Notes: generated from the sequence alone by a model not told the origin. A stretch of 64,000 nt of DNA from Sphingomonas sp. So64.6b (GCF_014171475.1 NZ_CP048817.1:1488001-1552000); one strand, 5' to 3'. Shown: positions 8,589 to 17,191, counted from the stretch's first letter. Made by a program: numbers and translations.

Positions 8589-9179
8589 ATGACGCTTGAG
8601 GCGGCCGCCCTAACAAAGGTCACGTCTGCCTTCAGGCCAAAGGCATATCAGCGCGTTTTCCCCCTCGCTCACATAAGCACGCCCCTAGGCACTGGCCCAG
8701 GAATGGCACGATTCAGCAGCCTCAAAGGTAACTTTAACACGCTGTATGCAGCGGCGTCGCTCGCAGCCGCTGTCGCCGAGACAATCATCCGCGACAGATT
8801 CGAGGGGGTGACTGTTCGGCGCCTGTTCACCTCGGAACTCGCGGGCTCGTGCGTAGCTCCGCTAACTGCCACTGCCCTGCTCGACCTAGTCGACCTCCGC
8901 ACAGATGGATGCTTCCAGCTCGGAGTGTCGACCGACATTGCAAGCGCCAGGGGAGAGGACGACGGATGGGCTGCATCTCGCGAACTCGCTCAGTATATCC
9001 ATGACCACACCGCGCTCGATGGCTTCCTCTACCGGTCGCGGCTGACTGGCGCGAACTGTGTCGCGGTATTCGACCGCGCCGTCGCATCAAAAATGACGGC
9101 CGGGACTGCGCGGGCTTTGCCTGCCGCGCGGCGTCTCGCCGATGCACTTGCAGCTCTGAGTGTAGAAGTAATTCTCTAG
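8589..9179 (+). CDS. RES-domain protein, candidate NAD+-degrading toxin
   Basis: A 196-residue protein with the RES-domain layout: an N-terminal RVFP segment, Arg in ARFSSLKGNFNTLYAA (about 40-55), a Glu in AAVAETIIRDRF (about 66), and a C-terminal YRSRLTGANCVAVFDR (about 148-163). Characterised RES proteins such as MbcT and RES of RES-Xre pairs destroy NAD+. The usual Xre/MbcA antitoxin is not adjacent. Instead the gene follows the methyltransferase by 5 bp, so the methyltransferase or the MerR-like protein may take the control role. It ends the operon; 295 bp without a gene follow. Confidence 0.75.
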   Translation: MTLEAAALTKVTSAFRPKAYQRVFPLAHISTPLGTGPGMARFSSLKGNFNTLYAAASLAAAVAETIIRDRFEGVTVRRLFTSELAGSCVAPLTATALLDLVDLRTDGCFQLGVSTDIASARGEDDGWAASRELAQYIHDHTALDGFLYRSRLTGANCVAVFDRAVASKMTAGTARALPAARRLADALAALSVEVIL

Positions 9180-9474
9180 TGTCGATGTAGTTCGCCATCA
9201 GATATCCGGTCCGCGATCCGTCCGCCCACCGTTGACCGCCTTTGAGTGGAGGACGCGTTATTACGCCGTTGAGATGGCGCGGAGCGTCATCTCGTTGATG
9301 TTTGAGGTTGGGTCAATTCGGTGTCCGGCGACCCCGGAAGTTGAGAACCGCGCTTGAAAACGCGCGCCCGTGGGGGCCATCCGACGCCGCCGAACGCGCT
9401 CTTCCTATCGCCCAATCGATCGTGGTGCCAACCCGCGCTTGCCATTCGGGCTGCGCTCGCCGAAGATTCCCTTG
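9180..9474. other. Gene-free stretch between RES gene and MNT-HEPN gene
   Basis: No convincing gene, RNA or terminator was seen. An open frame on the plus strand joins part of it to the following gene, but without family-like residues or a ribosome-binding site. Likely promoter or remnant DNA. Confidence 0.5.
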
Positions 9475-10395
9475 ATGAAGAATGACGTGGATCATCTGCC
9501 TGCAGTCCAACAGGGCGAACTGGAACGGGTCCAGCGCGTACTGATGGAGGAGTTTGCCGAGGCGATCGGCAGGGCGACGACGCCAAGCCGCAAGAACGGC
9601 AAGATTCTCAAGATCGTCCTATTTGGATCGCACGCGCGCGACGATTGGGTCGATGATCGCGATAGCGGGTATCAGTCGGACTTCGACCTACTGGTGATTG
9701 TCAATCATGACGACCTCACCGACATCGCCCATTACTGGTACGTGGCTGAGGATCGTATCCTGCGCGATGCCACCATCGCGCGACCGGTGAACATCATCGT
9801 CCATTCGCTCGACGAAGTGAACCAGTCTCTTAAGCGGGGCGAGTATTTCTGGGTCGACATCGCCCGGGATGGGGTCATCCTCTACGAACTGCCGTGCCAT
9901 CCGCTGGCGACGCCAATGCCGTTAACGCCTGCCGACGCCTTCCAGATGGCAACGGCCTATTTCCAGGATTGGCTGAACAAGGTCGATCGCTCCATCCGGA
10001 CCGTCGAACTGCAGCTGAGGGAGGGAGGCGACGATGAGGGGTGGCGGAAGGACGCTGCCTTCATGCTGCATCAAGCCACTGAACGAGCATATATTTGCTT
10101 CCTGCTCGTGCGGACTTTTTACTTCCCAAAGTCACACAACATAAAGTTTCTGCGCTCCCTCGCTGAGGACAACGAACCGCGGCTGATAGAGGCCTGGCCG
10201 CGCGACAGCCGGCTAGACCGACGGCGGTTTCAGTTGCTCAAGCGCGCCTATGTCGAGGCCCGCTACTCGACAGCCTATGAGATCAGCTTCGAGGAATTGG
10301 ACGCGATCCTGGCTTGTGTCCGAGCGCTTCGGGATATTGTCGCGCACGTTTCGCGAGAGCGCCTGGAGGAGTTGCGTGCGGCAGCCGGAGCGTAA
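9475..10395 (+). CDS. Fused MNT nucleotidyltransferase-HEPN protein
   Basis: A 306-residue protein. The N-terminal half has a minimal-nucleotidyltransferase signature: LFGSHARDDW followed by SDFDLLVIV, giving the GS...DxD pattern. The C-terminal half is HEPN-like: HQATERAYICFLLV, SHNIKFLRSLAED, and near the end RDIVAH, which fits the R-x4-H ribonuclease motif. In two-gene HepT-MntA systems the nucleotidyltransferase silences the HEPN RNase by AMPylating a Tyr two residues after the His. Here that position is Ser. It could be a self-controlled toxin-antitoxin fusion or an antibiotic-nucleotidyltransferase-like enzyme. ATG 9475 was chosen over upstream codons because similarity begins there; the ribosome-binding site is weak. 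Confidence 0.78.
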   Translation: MKNDVDHLPAVQQGELERVQRVLMEEFAEAIGRATTPSRKNGKILKIVLFGSHARDDWVDDRDSGYQSDFDLLVIVNHDDLTDIAHYWYVAEDRILRDATIARPVNIIVHSLDEVNQSLKRGEYFWVDIARDGVILYELPCHPLATPMPLTPADAFQMATAYFQDWLNKVDRSIRTVELQLREGGDDEGWRKDAAFMLHQATERAYICFLLVRTFYFPKSHNIKFLRSLAEDNEPRLIEAWPRDSRLDRRRFQLLKRAYVEARYSTAYEISFEELDAILACVRALRDIVAHVSRERLEELRAAAGA

Positions 10396-10487
10396 ATTGC
10401 TATCAAATTCAGCGCCCTGGCCTTGAATCCGGGCGGCCAAGCCCCGACCTCCTGTTCATCGTTCAACAACGGAAAGGAGGTGGTCAG

Positions 10488-10562
10488 ATGTCTCATTGTC
10501 ACATGCCGCGCGCGGCAGGATTTTCGAGCATGACCTCCACCGCGGGGGTCCGGCTCGGCTGA
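10488..10562 (+). CDS. 24-residue mini-protein or leader peptide
   Basis: The frame starts at an ATG preceded by AAAGGAGGTGG, an almost perfect Shine-Dalgarno sequence at ideal spacing. It encodes 24 residues beginning MSHCHMPRAAG and ends 25 bp before a strong intrinsic terminator. The function is unknown. The layout of strong start, short peptide and terminator fits a leader peptide or a small expressed protein. The alternative is a noncoding transcript with chance features. Confidence 0.45.
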   Translation: MSHCHMPRAAGFSSMTSTAGVRLG

Positions 10563-10587
10563 GCCGTCCGCGTTCGGATGTACAATG

Positions 10588-10617
10588 GAAAGGCCGTCCC
10601 GAGAGGGGCGGCCTTTC
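10588..10617 (+). terminator. Strong intrinsic terminator hairpin
   Basis: GAAAGGCCGTCCC, a GAGA tetraloop, then GGGGCGGCCTTTC: a stem of about 13 bp with one wobble pair, ending in CTTTC. Confidence 0.8.
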
Positions 10618-10657
10618 TCTATATGCAGCCTTGCCCTCGCATGACCATTATGGCGGC

Positions 10658-11218
10658 ATGCTGGTGTTCCTCGATTTTGAAGCATCCTCGCTCGCCAAGC
10701 GAAGCTACCCGATCGAGGTAGCGTGGGTATTTGCCAACGGTCGATCGGAAAGCCACCTGATCATGCCCGCGCCGGACTGGACCGACTCGGATGCGGACGC
10801 CGAGGCAATCCATCGCATCGATCGCGGGACCTTGCTGCTCGACGGCACGCCGCACCGGCTGGTGGCGCAACGGATGATGGACGTCCTCGCAGGGCATGAC
10901 CTCCTTGCGAGCGCGCCGTCCTGGGACGGCAAATGGCTGAGCGCGCTGCTGCGGGCGGCGGGATTGCCGCGGCATAGCCTCCGGCTCCGCCGGACCGACG
11001 AGGCACTGCGGGAATGCGCGGCGACGATCCTGGGCGAAACGGTCCCGCACGAGATGCTCGCGAGCGCGGTCGATAGGATTCTTGCCCGATATGATGGGGG
11101 CGCGACCGGCGACGCGCCGGCGCATCGCGCCCTGCCGGCTGCCGAGGCTGAACGTGCCCGTTGGCTCGCAGTCTGGGCGGCCGCGCGCGCCCTCGCGGCG
11201 GAGCAGGGTCGGCACTGA
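10658..11218 (+). CDS. DEDD-exonuclease-like protein
   Basis: A 186-residue protein. The N-terminus (LVFLDFEASSLAKRSYPIEV) looks like exonuclease motif I (DxE). AEAIHRIDRGTLL resembles the conserved segment that follows, and HDLLASAPSWDGKWLSALL motif II. The expected third motif, normally H-x-A-x-x-D-A, reads HRALPAAEA with Ala in place of Asp, so catalytic activity is uncertain. This is a monocistronic setting between a terminator and a convergent LigD fragment. It was probably derived from a DnaQ-like 3'-5' exonuclease and may now be a non-catalytic or altered nuclease. Confidence 0.65.
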   Translation: MLVFLDFEASSLAKRSYPIEVAWVFANGRSESHLIMPAPDWTDSDADAEAIHRIDRGTLLLDGTPHRLVAQRMMDVLAGHDLLASAPSWDGKWLSALLRAAGLPRHSLRLRRTDEALRECAATILGETVPHEMLASAVDRILARYDGGATGDAPAHRALPAAEAERARWLAVWAAARALAAEQGRH

Positions 11219-11245
11219 GGCAAATTCATACTCCAGGCGTGAGCC

Positions 11246-12058
11246 TTATAGGTCGGGCAAAACCTGGTCGGCACGGCCCCAGCCGGACAGCGCCTTCGAG
11301 CCTGCGCGCTTCACCAGCTCGGCAGCATCCCCGATATGGAAATGGGACGGCTTGTCGATCGTCTCCATCTCCTTCCAGGTGATCGGCACGGCGACCGGCG
11401 CCTCGGGCCGGGCCCGCACCCCATAGGGCATCACAGCGGTCGCACCGCGCTGGTTGCGCAGATAATCGACGAAGATCCGGCCCTTGCGTTGGACCTTCGG
11501 TAAAGCGGCAGTAAAATTCTCCGGATCGCTCTGCGCCACCGCCTGGGCCAGGCGGTGAGCGAAGTCCTTCACTTCCGGCCATTCGGCCTTGGGAACGAGC
11601 GGCGCAATGACATGGATACCCTTGCCGCCGGTCACCATCGGGAACGTCTCGAGCCTGATCAATTGCAGGATATCGCGGAAATGGAATGCCGCCTTGCGGA
11701 CCGCTTCGAAATCGAGCCCTTCGTCCGGGTCGAGGTCGAACACCAGCCGGTCCGCCTTCTCGACATCCTCGATGCGAGCGCCCCAGCCGTGGAATTCGAT
11801 GGTGCCCATCTGGACGCAGGTCAGCAGCCCGTCGGCGGTATCGATGAAGAGATAGGGCTCCTCGTGCCCGTCCTTCTCCAGGATGCCGACATGGTCGCCG
11901 CGGTCGCCCTGACCCTTCGGTGCCTTGCTCTTGGCGTGCTGCTGCACATCCTTCGCGAGCGACCGGCCGACATCGTCGGACTCCTTGAACTGGCCCTCGT
12001 CGTCGCGCCGGACGTAGCGCTCGTCGGTGCCGGTATCGATCAATTCGCGTTTCGACAT
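11246..12058 (-). CDS. Chimeric protein: small RELIDTGTD protein fused to truncated LigD polymerase domain
   Basis: A 270-residue protein. Residues 1-56 (RELIDTGTDERYVRRD, QFKESDDVGRSL, GQGDRGD) match what I know as a separate small hypothetical protein of sphingomonads and rhizobia. From about residue 57 the sequence is the ligase-D primase-polymerase domain: EEPYLFIDTADGLL, LVFDLDPDEG (metal-binding Asp residues), TGGKGIHVIAPL, and RIFVDYLRNQRGATAV with RARPEAPV. The first ~80 residues of the normal polymerase domain, and the ligase and nuclease domains of LigD, are absent. A deletion joining two genes in frame best explains this. A good AAGGAG site precedes the ATG. Function in non-homologous end joining is doubtful. 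Confidence 0.8.
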   Translation of the reverse strand: MSKRELIDTGTDERYVRRDDEGQFKESDDVGRSLAKDVQQHAKSKAPKGQGDRGDHVGILEKDGHEEPYLFIDTADGLLTCVQMGTIEFHGWGARIEDVEKADRLVFDLDPDEGLDFEAVRKAAFHFRDILQLIRLETFPMVTGGKGIHVIAPLVPKAEWPEVKDFAHRLAQAVAQSDPENFTAALPKVQRKGRIFVDYLRNQRGATAVMPYGVRARPEAPVAVPITWKEMETIDKPSHFHIGDAAELVKRAGSKALSGWGRADQVLPDL

Positions 12059-12268
12059 GACTCTCTCCTTGGTCAGCACGAAACGAGAACGTCCAAGTGA
12101 GTCGGAGGTTCAGCGGATTGATGGATGTTGGACGAGCGCCCCATAGATTGCAGGTCGGAATTGCGCCCCAAAATCGGTCGTGCAGACCTCATCGACGAAG
12201 CCCCCGAAAGCGGACCCCCTAAATTCCGCAGAATTGCGAGAAGACCGCTTGCAAGGCATGGTGGCAAG

Positions 12269-13543
12269 ATGGGTAGCAGCTGTAACGTATCGATTGATGG
12301 ATTTAGCTTCTGGGGTACCAAAAGCTATGTGGACGATGCGACGCTTTCGGTTTTTCACGAGCGAGATCGGCAGAAGCGCAGGATGCGCCGGCCGCAATAT
12401 GGCGGGCGTAAACTCGAAAAGACGATCATCTACGCGGTTGATGCCCAAGCGATGCGCGAAAGGCTCGACGCTATGGGCTACACGGTCGCCCACGCGCGCG
12501 CCGATTATGCGCGAGGTCTCTCCGAGGAGTACGAGCTCTATCTTGGCGCAGGTTTTTCGAAGACGGATCGGAAGCGCGTCAAGGATTGGACTTATGACCG
12601 TTGGTGCGCCGCGGTCGCGCGCCTCGTTCCCCAAGGCTTCCAGGTCTGGAGCGCTGACAAATTTCCGGGCGATCCAGATGCGGAACGGATCTCCGATGGC
12701 CTACGAAGCGGCCTAGGCTCCTATTTTTCGGATCCACGATACATGCTTCGCGGACTGCTCGATGCATTGCCCGGTGCACAGGAAGCCATCCTCGACGTCA
12801 CCGACCTTATTGACGCTGGCTATTACGAAGGTGCTGAGGCGATCTGCGACGAGGCTCGGCGCGGTTGGGCCCATGAACACTCGCTCTACGGCTCCATTCT
12901 GCTTCTCACCGAGGGCAAGACCGACACGCGTATTTTGCGCGCAGCGTTCGAGGCCATCTCGCCGCATCTCGCCAGCCTCTATGGATTCCTCGACTTCGAA
13001 GGGCTGCGGATCGAGGGAAGCGCAGATATGCTCCCGAAGACAATTCGCTCCTTCGTTGGAGGTGGAATCAGTCAGCGTGTGATCGCCATCTTTGACAATG
13101 ACACCGCGGGCATTGCTGCCATGGGCACGCTCAGCAATATACGCCTGCCTGACCACGTACGTGTTATGACGCTGCCGGAGAATCAGTTCGCGAAAGCCTA
13201 TCCGACTCTCGGACCGCAGGGCGTGTCGATGATGGACATCAATGGGATGGCCTGCGGAATCGAAATGTATCTGGGCGCCGAGGCGTTAAGCAACTCTGAG
13301 GGCAAGCTCCGACCTGTGCGATGGACCGGATACCACCAGAAGCTTGGACGCTATCAAGGCGCGGTCGAGGACAAAGATGGAATCGCGCGACGTTTCTTGG
13401 AGCGCCTCGGAGAGTGCGCTGGCTCTGCCGAAGCGCGTGAATGTTTTCCCGTACTCGCGACGGTGGTGGATGCGATTGGCGCGCAGTTCGCCGGGACCGA
13501 GCCGCGGATGAAGAGCCCACGTGAGAATCTGTCTGACGGATGA
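12269..13543 (+). CDS. HEPN/Toprim-associated protein
   Basis: A 424-residue protein. The N-terminus (SSCNVSIDGFSFWGTKSYVD) resembles the HEPN/Toprim N-terminal domain found at the start of defence-associated proteins. A Toprim-like core follows: ILLLTEGKTDTRIL (about 209-222, with the Glu) and VIAIFDNDTAGIAAM (about 270-284, with the DxD). Such Toprim domains cut or nick nucleic acid in OLD-type and related systems. The ATG was chosen where family similarity begins, although the frame is open further upstream. The next gene is 77 bp downstream in the same direction and probably forms a pair with it. Confidence 0.75.
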   Translation: MGSSCNVSIDGFSFWGTKSYVDDATLSVFHERDRQKRRMRRPQYGGRKLEKTIIYAVDAQAMRERLDAMGYTVAHARADYARGLSEEYELYLGAGFSKTDRKRVKDWTYDRWCAAVARLVPQGFQVWSADKFPGDPDAERISDGLRSGLGSYFSDPRYMLRGLLDALPGAQEAILDVTDLIDAGYYEGAEAICDEARRGWAHEHSLYGSILLLTEGKTDTRILRAAFEAISPHLASLYGFLDFEGLRIEGSADMLPKTIRSFVGGGISQRVIAIFDNDTAGIAAMGTLSNIRLPDHVRVMTLPENQFAKAYPTLGPQGVSMMDINGMACGIEMYLGAEALSNSEGKLRPVRWTGYHQKLGRYQGAVEDKDGIARRFLERLGECAGSAEARECFPVLATVVDAIGAQFAGTEPRMKSPRENLSDG

Positions 13544-13620
13544 TCGGCGCCATTACTATTCGTGATCCGATCGAGTGACCAATTCAGGCATTGGTGCAAT
13601 TGAAGTGAGGGCATGTGTCG

Positions 13621-14523
13621 ATGGCAACGAAGAAATGGCCAGAGATTCCTAAAGACGCGATCCGCTGGGTGCGATCTGTTTTTGCCGAGGCAAACCGTAA
13701 GGCGACCGAGCGGCTGATCAATGTCCCCAATATCCGCGAGACCTCGCTCGACGATGGGCTGATCGAGGCGATCACACCCCTTTCAGCCCCTAGGCTCCTA
13801 CCATCAGGAGCAGTCGTCGAACTGCAGGTTCATAATATCGGAGGGCTACGCAGGGTCGGGAAGTGGGAGACGGCCGACATCGCGATCCTAGTGTTCATTT
13901 ACGACCACAATCAGCTGGTTGCTCAGAAAATCGGTCTGCTTCAGTCTAAACGACTCTATCCGCTCAATGGAGATGTCGATGACGCTGACCCGCTGGGGTT
14001 TGCTTACGGAATGAACGCGTTCTTGCATCGCCAGCCTGGGTCGCCATTGGGCATCCTGCGCCGCAAGTTCGAGTTCGACGAAAGCAGCGTTTACGGCGCG
14101 CTTCATGCGGGCGACAAGCAGGTTGAGGTGATCGACGATTTCAACAAACAGTTCGGCGAAGCAATCTATTATTTGTTCTACAACCCGCCGGACCTGCCAT
14201 CGACCATGCACTATCCGGCGACAGAGCTTCGAACCGTGACCGAACCACCGTTGGGATGTCGGGTTTTCACCGCCGACGAAGTTCATGCCGTGTTGGACAC
14301 GCTCGATAATGGGCACAATCCATCCATCGGTGAATTGCAGACGGAGGCCGAACTTTCGAACTGGAGGCTCGAAACATGGGTAGCGGACCTCCTACTGGCC
14401 TGCAAAGTCGGCCAGCAATTCGACGAGACGCGCGAGGAACTGGTGAGCCGACTGATCGAGCGCCGATCCGGGCCGATCGGAGCCGCGATAGCAGTGTCGA
14501 TCGCGCTTCCTCAGGAAGGCTAA
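13621..14523 (+). CDS. Hypothetical protein, possible PD-(D/E)XK nuclease
   Basis: A 300-residue protein I do not recognise. Residues about 60-105 have a pattern that could be a restriction-like fold: VVELQVHNIGG, then GKWETADIAILVF, then KIGLLQSKRLYP, that is E...ExxD...Q-x-K. The last 80 residues are helical. The start at ATG 13621 has GAGGG about 10 bp upstream; GTG at 13615 is an alternative. It lies directly downstream of the HEPN/Toprim gene with no terminator between them, suggesting a two-gene defence unit. Function by position only. Confidence 0.55.
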   Translation: MATKKWPEIPKDAIRWVRSVFAEANRKATERLINVPNIRETSLDDGLIEAITPLSAPRLLPSGAVVELQVHNIGGLRRVGKWETADIAILVFIYDHNQLVAQKIGLLQSKRLYPLNGDVDDADPLGFAYGMNAFLHRQPGSPLGILRRKFEFDESSVYGALHAGDKQVEVIDDFNKQFGEAIYYLFYNPPDLPSTMHYPATELRTVTEPPLGCRVFTADEVHAVLDTLDNGHNPSIGELQTEAELSNWRLETWVADLLLACKVGQQFDETREELVSRLIERRSGPIGAAIAVSIALPQEG

Positions 14524-14708
14524 CGCACGCCTAGACAAGGACAGAGGGCGCGGTTCGGTAATTTCCCGACGAATGCTTGATATTTGATGGCGATGCATCC
14601 CCACCGTTTTAGGTCAGCAGAGCGAAGGACAGCATTCTTGGTCCGCTTACCTAAAAGCTGTTAGGCAGAAATTGGCCCATTTGCAGTCCCTTCATACTTA
14701 CCTTGATT

Positions 14709-15221
14709 TCACATTCCATAGCGCTTGTTGCCGCCGCTGGTGATGCAGTAGCGGCCGCCGCGTGGGCCGATGCAGATTTGGCCGCTGCCGCAGGGACATG
14801 AGCCGCTGCTTGAGCTGAACCTGGATCGCGTGCGGCGCTTGGCTGTGGCGCGCGCGGTGTGAGTTCTGGACGCGGTGTTGAGCGATAGTGGCGAGCGGTA
14901 GCTTGTGCTGCTATTGGCTTTCGCTTTGGTGGTTGTGTAGGTCGTCGAATAGACGCCTGTGCCGGTAAACGCTGCGCTGTGGCTGGCGATCAGCCCGGAC
15001 GCGACCCAGCAGGATGCGCCGGACTTGCGGGCGACGCGGGACCAGGTCGCTTTGGTCGCTGTGACGGATACCTGAGTGCCAGGGGCTAGGCGTGCGACGA
15101 CCTTTGCTTTGGGGCTGGGCGCGGCACGACAGAGCGCGGCCTGCGACCCGATCTGGGCGGCGTTCGCAGTGCCCGAGCAAAATAGCGCGATTGTTGCGGC
15201 AATTAGCCAGCTGAGTTTCAT
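14709..15221 (-). CDS. Secreted SH3-like domain protein
   Basis: A 170-residue protein with a clear signal peptide (residues 1-21, cleavage after TANA). An SH3b-like domain follows (ALCRAAPSPKAKVVARLAPGT through WVASGLI), then a Ser/Thr/Arg-rich linker and a short Cys-rich tail (CPCGSGQICIGPRGG). SH3b domains often bind peptidoglycan, and the four tail cysteines could form two disulfides. It is divergent from the AAA-radical-SAM operon and is probably periplasmic. No partner is evident. Confidence 0.65.
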   Translation of the reverse strand: MKLSWLIAATIALFCSGTANAAQIGSQAALCRAAPSPKAKVVARLAPGTQVSVTATKATWSRVARKSGASCWVASGLIASHSAAFTGTGVYSTTYTTTKAKANSSTSYRSPLSLNTASRTHTARATAKRRTRSRFSSSSGSCPCGSGQICIGPRGGRYCITSGGNKRYGM

Positions 15222-15367
15222 TCAGCCTCTCCCCTAGTTTATTGAGCTTGTGCGTCAGCGGTGTGGGCTGGACAAGCCGGTCGGTCCAGATTGACCCGAT
15301 CTGGCAAGTGGTTAGTCTGACAAGTTCGCGTCTATGTGTCATAGGGCGCGGAGGGGGACTGGTGGCC

Positions 15368-17191
15368 ATGAGTGACGATCCGCGGCCGCGTTGGGTTCGC
15401 GACCTTACCCGCTTCCTGCCGCTCAAGAGCCAATTTGTCCTGACCGGCAATGTTCGCGATCTGCAGCTTCGTGTGCTGGACGGACGTGCGGTTGCAGCAC
15501 CGCTCGGCGATGTCCTGTCGGCGACGTTGGCCGAAGCCGGCTATGCCGATGTCGTGCGCTACGACCCGGTTGCGGGCTTTTCCTTGCTGGCGCGGCCCGA
15601 TGGCACCGATGGAGATGCCGAGGCGCTGCTGCTGCGGTTGGGGCTGACGACTAGCGACGGTGTGGCTGCAGCGGGGCCTGACGTGTTTGCCTCTGCCTTG
15701 ACCCGGTTTGTGGGGCTGGAGGGGCCGCCCGTCGCTTTGGTGGTCGATTTCGCGTCACGGATGATCGTGCGCAGCGACGCTTTGTCGCCGGCCGAACAGC
15801 AATTATTCACGCGTGCTCTGGTGCTCAGCCAGAGCGCCCAGGCAAGGCCGGTCGGACCCGATCGTGCGCCACGGTTCAACTGCGTGATCTGGGTGGTCGA
15901 GAAGGAAGGCGATTTGCCCGACTGGCTGACCATCGACAATCCGCGTCTGCGCCACGTGCCGATCGCGCCGCCGGACCGGGGGATGCGCAAGGCCGTGGCG
16001 CCGTCGCTGATCCGGGGGCTTCCGGGTGGGCGAGAAGCCTCGGTCGAACTGTTGGCCGAAGCCGAGCAGGAACTGGTCGATGCGACCGAAGGCATGCTCC
16101 TGGTCGATCTGAGCGCGGTCGCGCAGCTGGCGCGGACCGAGCAGGTGCCGATCGGCGAGGTCGGCGAAGCCGTGCGTCGCTACAAGGTCGGGGTCACCGA
16201 AGATGCCTGGCGGCGGATCGAGCGGGAGCGGATCGCGAATGGGGCTGAGACGATCGGCCGGCGGGTCGTCGGGCAGGACCATGCCGTCGTCCATATGCTA
16301 GATATCATCAAGCGCGCCGCGACCGGCATTGGCGGCGGACGACGGGGCGGGCGGCCGCGGGGCATCGCCTTTCTTGCCGGGCCTACCGGGGTCGGCAAGA
16401 CCGAGCTCGCCAAGACCGTCACCGAATTGCTGTTCGGCGACGAAGGCGCTTATATCCGTTTCGACATGTCGGAGTTCAGTGCCGAGCATGCCGACCAGCG
16501 CCTGATCGGTGCGCCACCGGGCTATGTCGGCTATGATGTCGGCGGCGAGCTGACGAATGCGGTGCGCGAACGGCCGTTCAGCGTCGTGCTGTTTGACGAG
16601 ATCGAAAAGGCGCATCCGCGCATCCTCGACAAGTTCCTGCAGATCTTGGACGATGGCGTGCTCACCTCGGGGCGCGGCGACCGGGTCTATTTCTCCGAAG
16701 CTTTGATCATCTTCACGTCGAATTTGGGCATCTATTCGACTGCGCCGGATGGCAGCCGGGTCGCGACTGTCACCCCGGACCAGTCGTTCGAGGAAGTGCG
16801 TTCGCGGGTACGGACCGAAATCGGCAACCATTTCAAACTGGTGCTCAACCGACCGGAAATCTTGAACCGGTTCGGCGAGAATATCATCGTGTTCGACTTC
16901 ATCCGTCCCGCGGTCGCCGAAAAGATTTTCGCGAGCATGGTCGAGCAGGTGGTGGAGGATGCCGCCGCTTCGGGGCACGCGGTCACCATCGTGCCCGAGG
17001 CGCTGGAGACGCTGCGGCATCTCTGCACTGCCGATCTCGCGAATGGCGGGCGCGGCATCCGCAACCAGATCGAAGCGCATCTGATCAATCCCCTGGCGCG
17101 CGCTTTATTCGATCGGGGCGGCGAAGGCCCTGTTACAATTTGTGCCGTTGAGGCGGGGGCGGTCACGTCGCTGCGGCTGGAGCAGGCATGA
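15368..17191 (+). CDS. ClpB-like AAA+ ATPase
   Basis: A 607-residue protein. The N-terminal ~280 residues look like a degenerate ATPase region (FLPLKSQFVLTGNVRDL, VVDFASRMIV). A full ClpB/ClpA D2-type AAA+ module follows: Walker A GPTGVGKTELAKT (about 337), FDMSEFSAEHADQRLIGAPP, Walker B LFDEIEKAH (about 407), sensor FTSNLG (about 449) and NRPEILNRFG. Family members unfold or remodel proteins in ring assemblies. No ClpP-binding loop is apparent. It is the first gene of a four-gene set, overlapping the radical-SAM gene by ATGA. GTG 15362 is a near-equal alternative start. Confidence 0.85.
   Translation: MSDDPRPRWVRDLTRFLPLKSQFVLTGNVRDLQLRVLDGRAVAAPLGDVLSATLAEAGYADVVRYDPVAGFSLLARPDGTDGDAEALLLRLGLTTSDGVAAAGPDVFASALTRFVGLEGPPVALVVDFASRMIVRSDALSPAEQQLFTRALVLSQSAQARPVGPDRAPRFNCVIWVVEKEGDLPDWLTIDNPRLRHVPIAPPDRGMRKAVAPSLIRGLPGGREASVELLAEAEQELVDATEGMLLVDLSAVAQLARTEQVPIGEVGEAVRRYKVGVTEDAWRRIERERIANGAETIGRRVVGQDHAVVHMLDIIKRAATGIGGGRRGGRPRGIAFLAGPTGVGKTELAKTVTELLFGDEGAYIRFDMSEFSAEHADQRLIGAPPGYVGYDVGGELTNAVRERPFSVVLFDEIEKAHPRILDKFLQILDDGVLTSGRGDRVYFSEALIIFTSNLGIYSTAPDGSRVATVTPDQSFEEVRSRVRTEIGNHFKLVLNRPEILNRFGENIIVFDFIRPAVAEKIFASMVEQVVEDAAASGHAVTIVPEALETLRHLCTADLANGGRGIRNQIEAHLINPLARALFDRGGEGPVTICAVEAGAVTSLRLEQA

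Noticed and set aside
9370..9474. Upstream extension of the MNT-HEPN protein
   Set aside because: The added residues are Arg-rich and unlike the family, and there is no ribosome-binding site at the earlier start.
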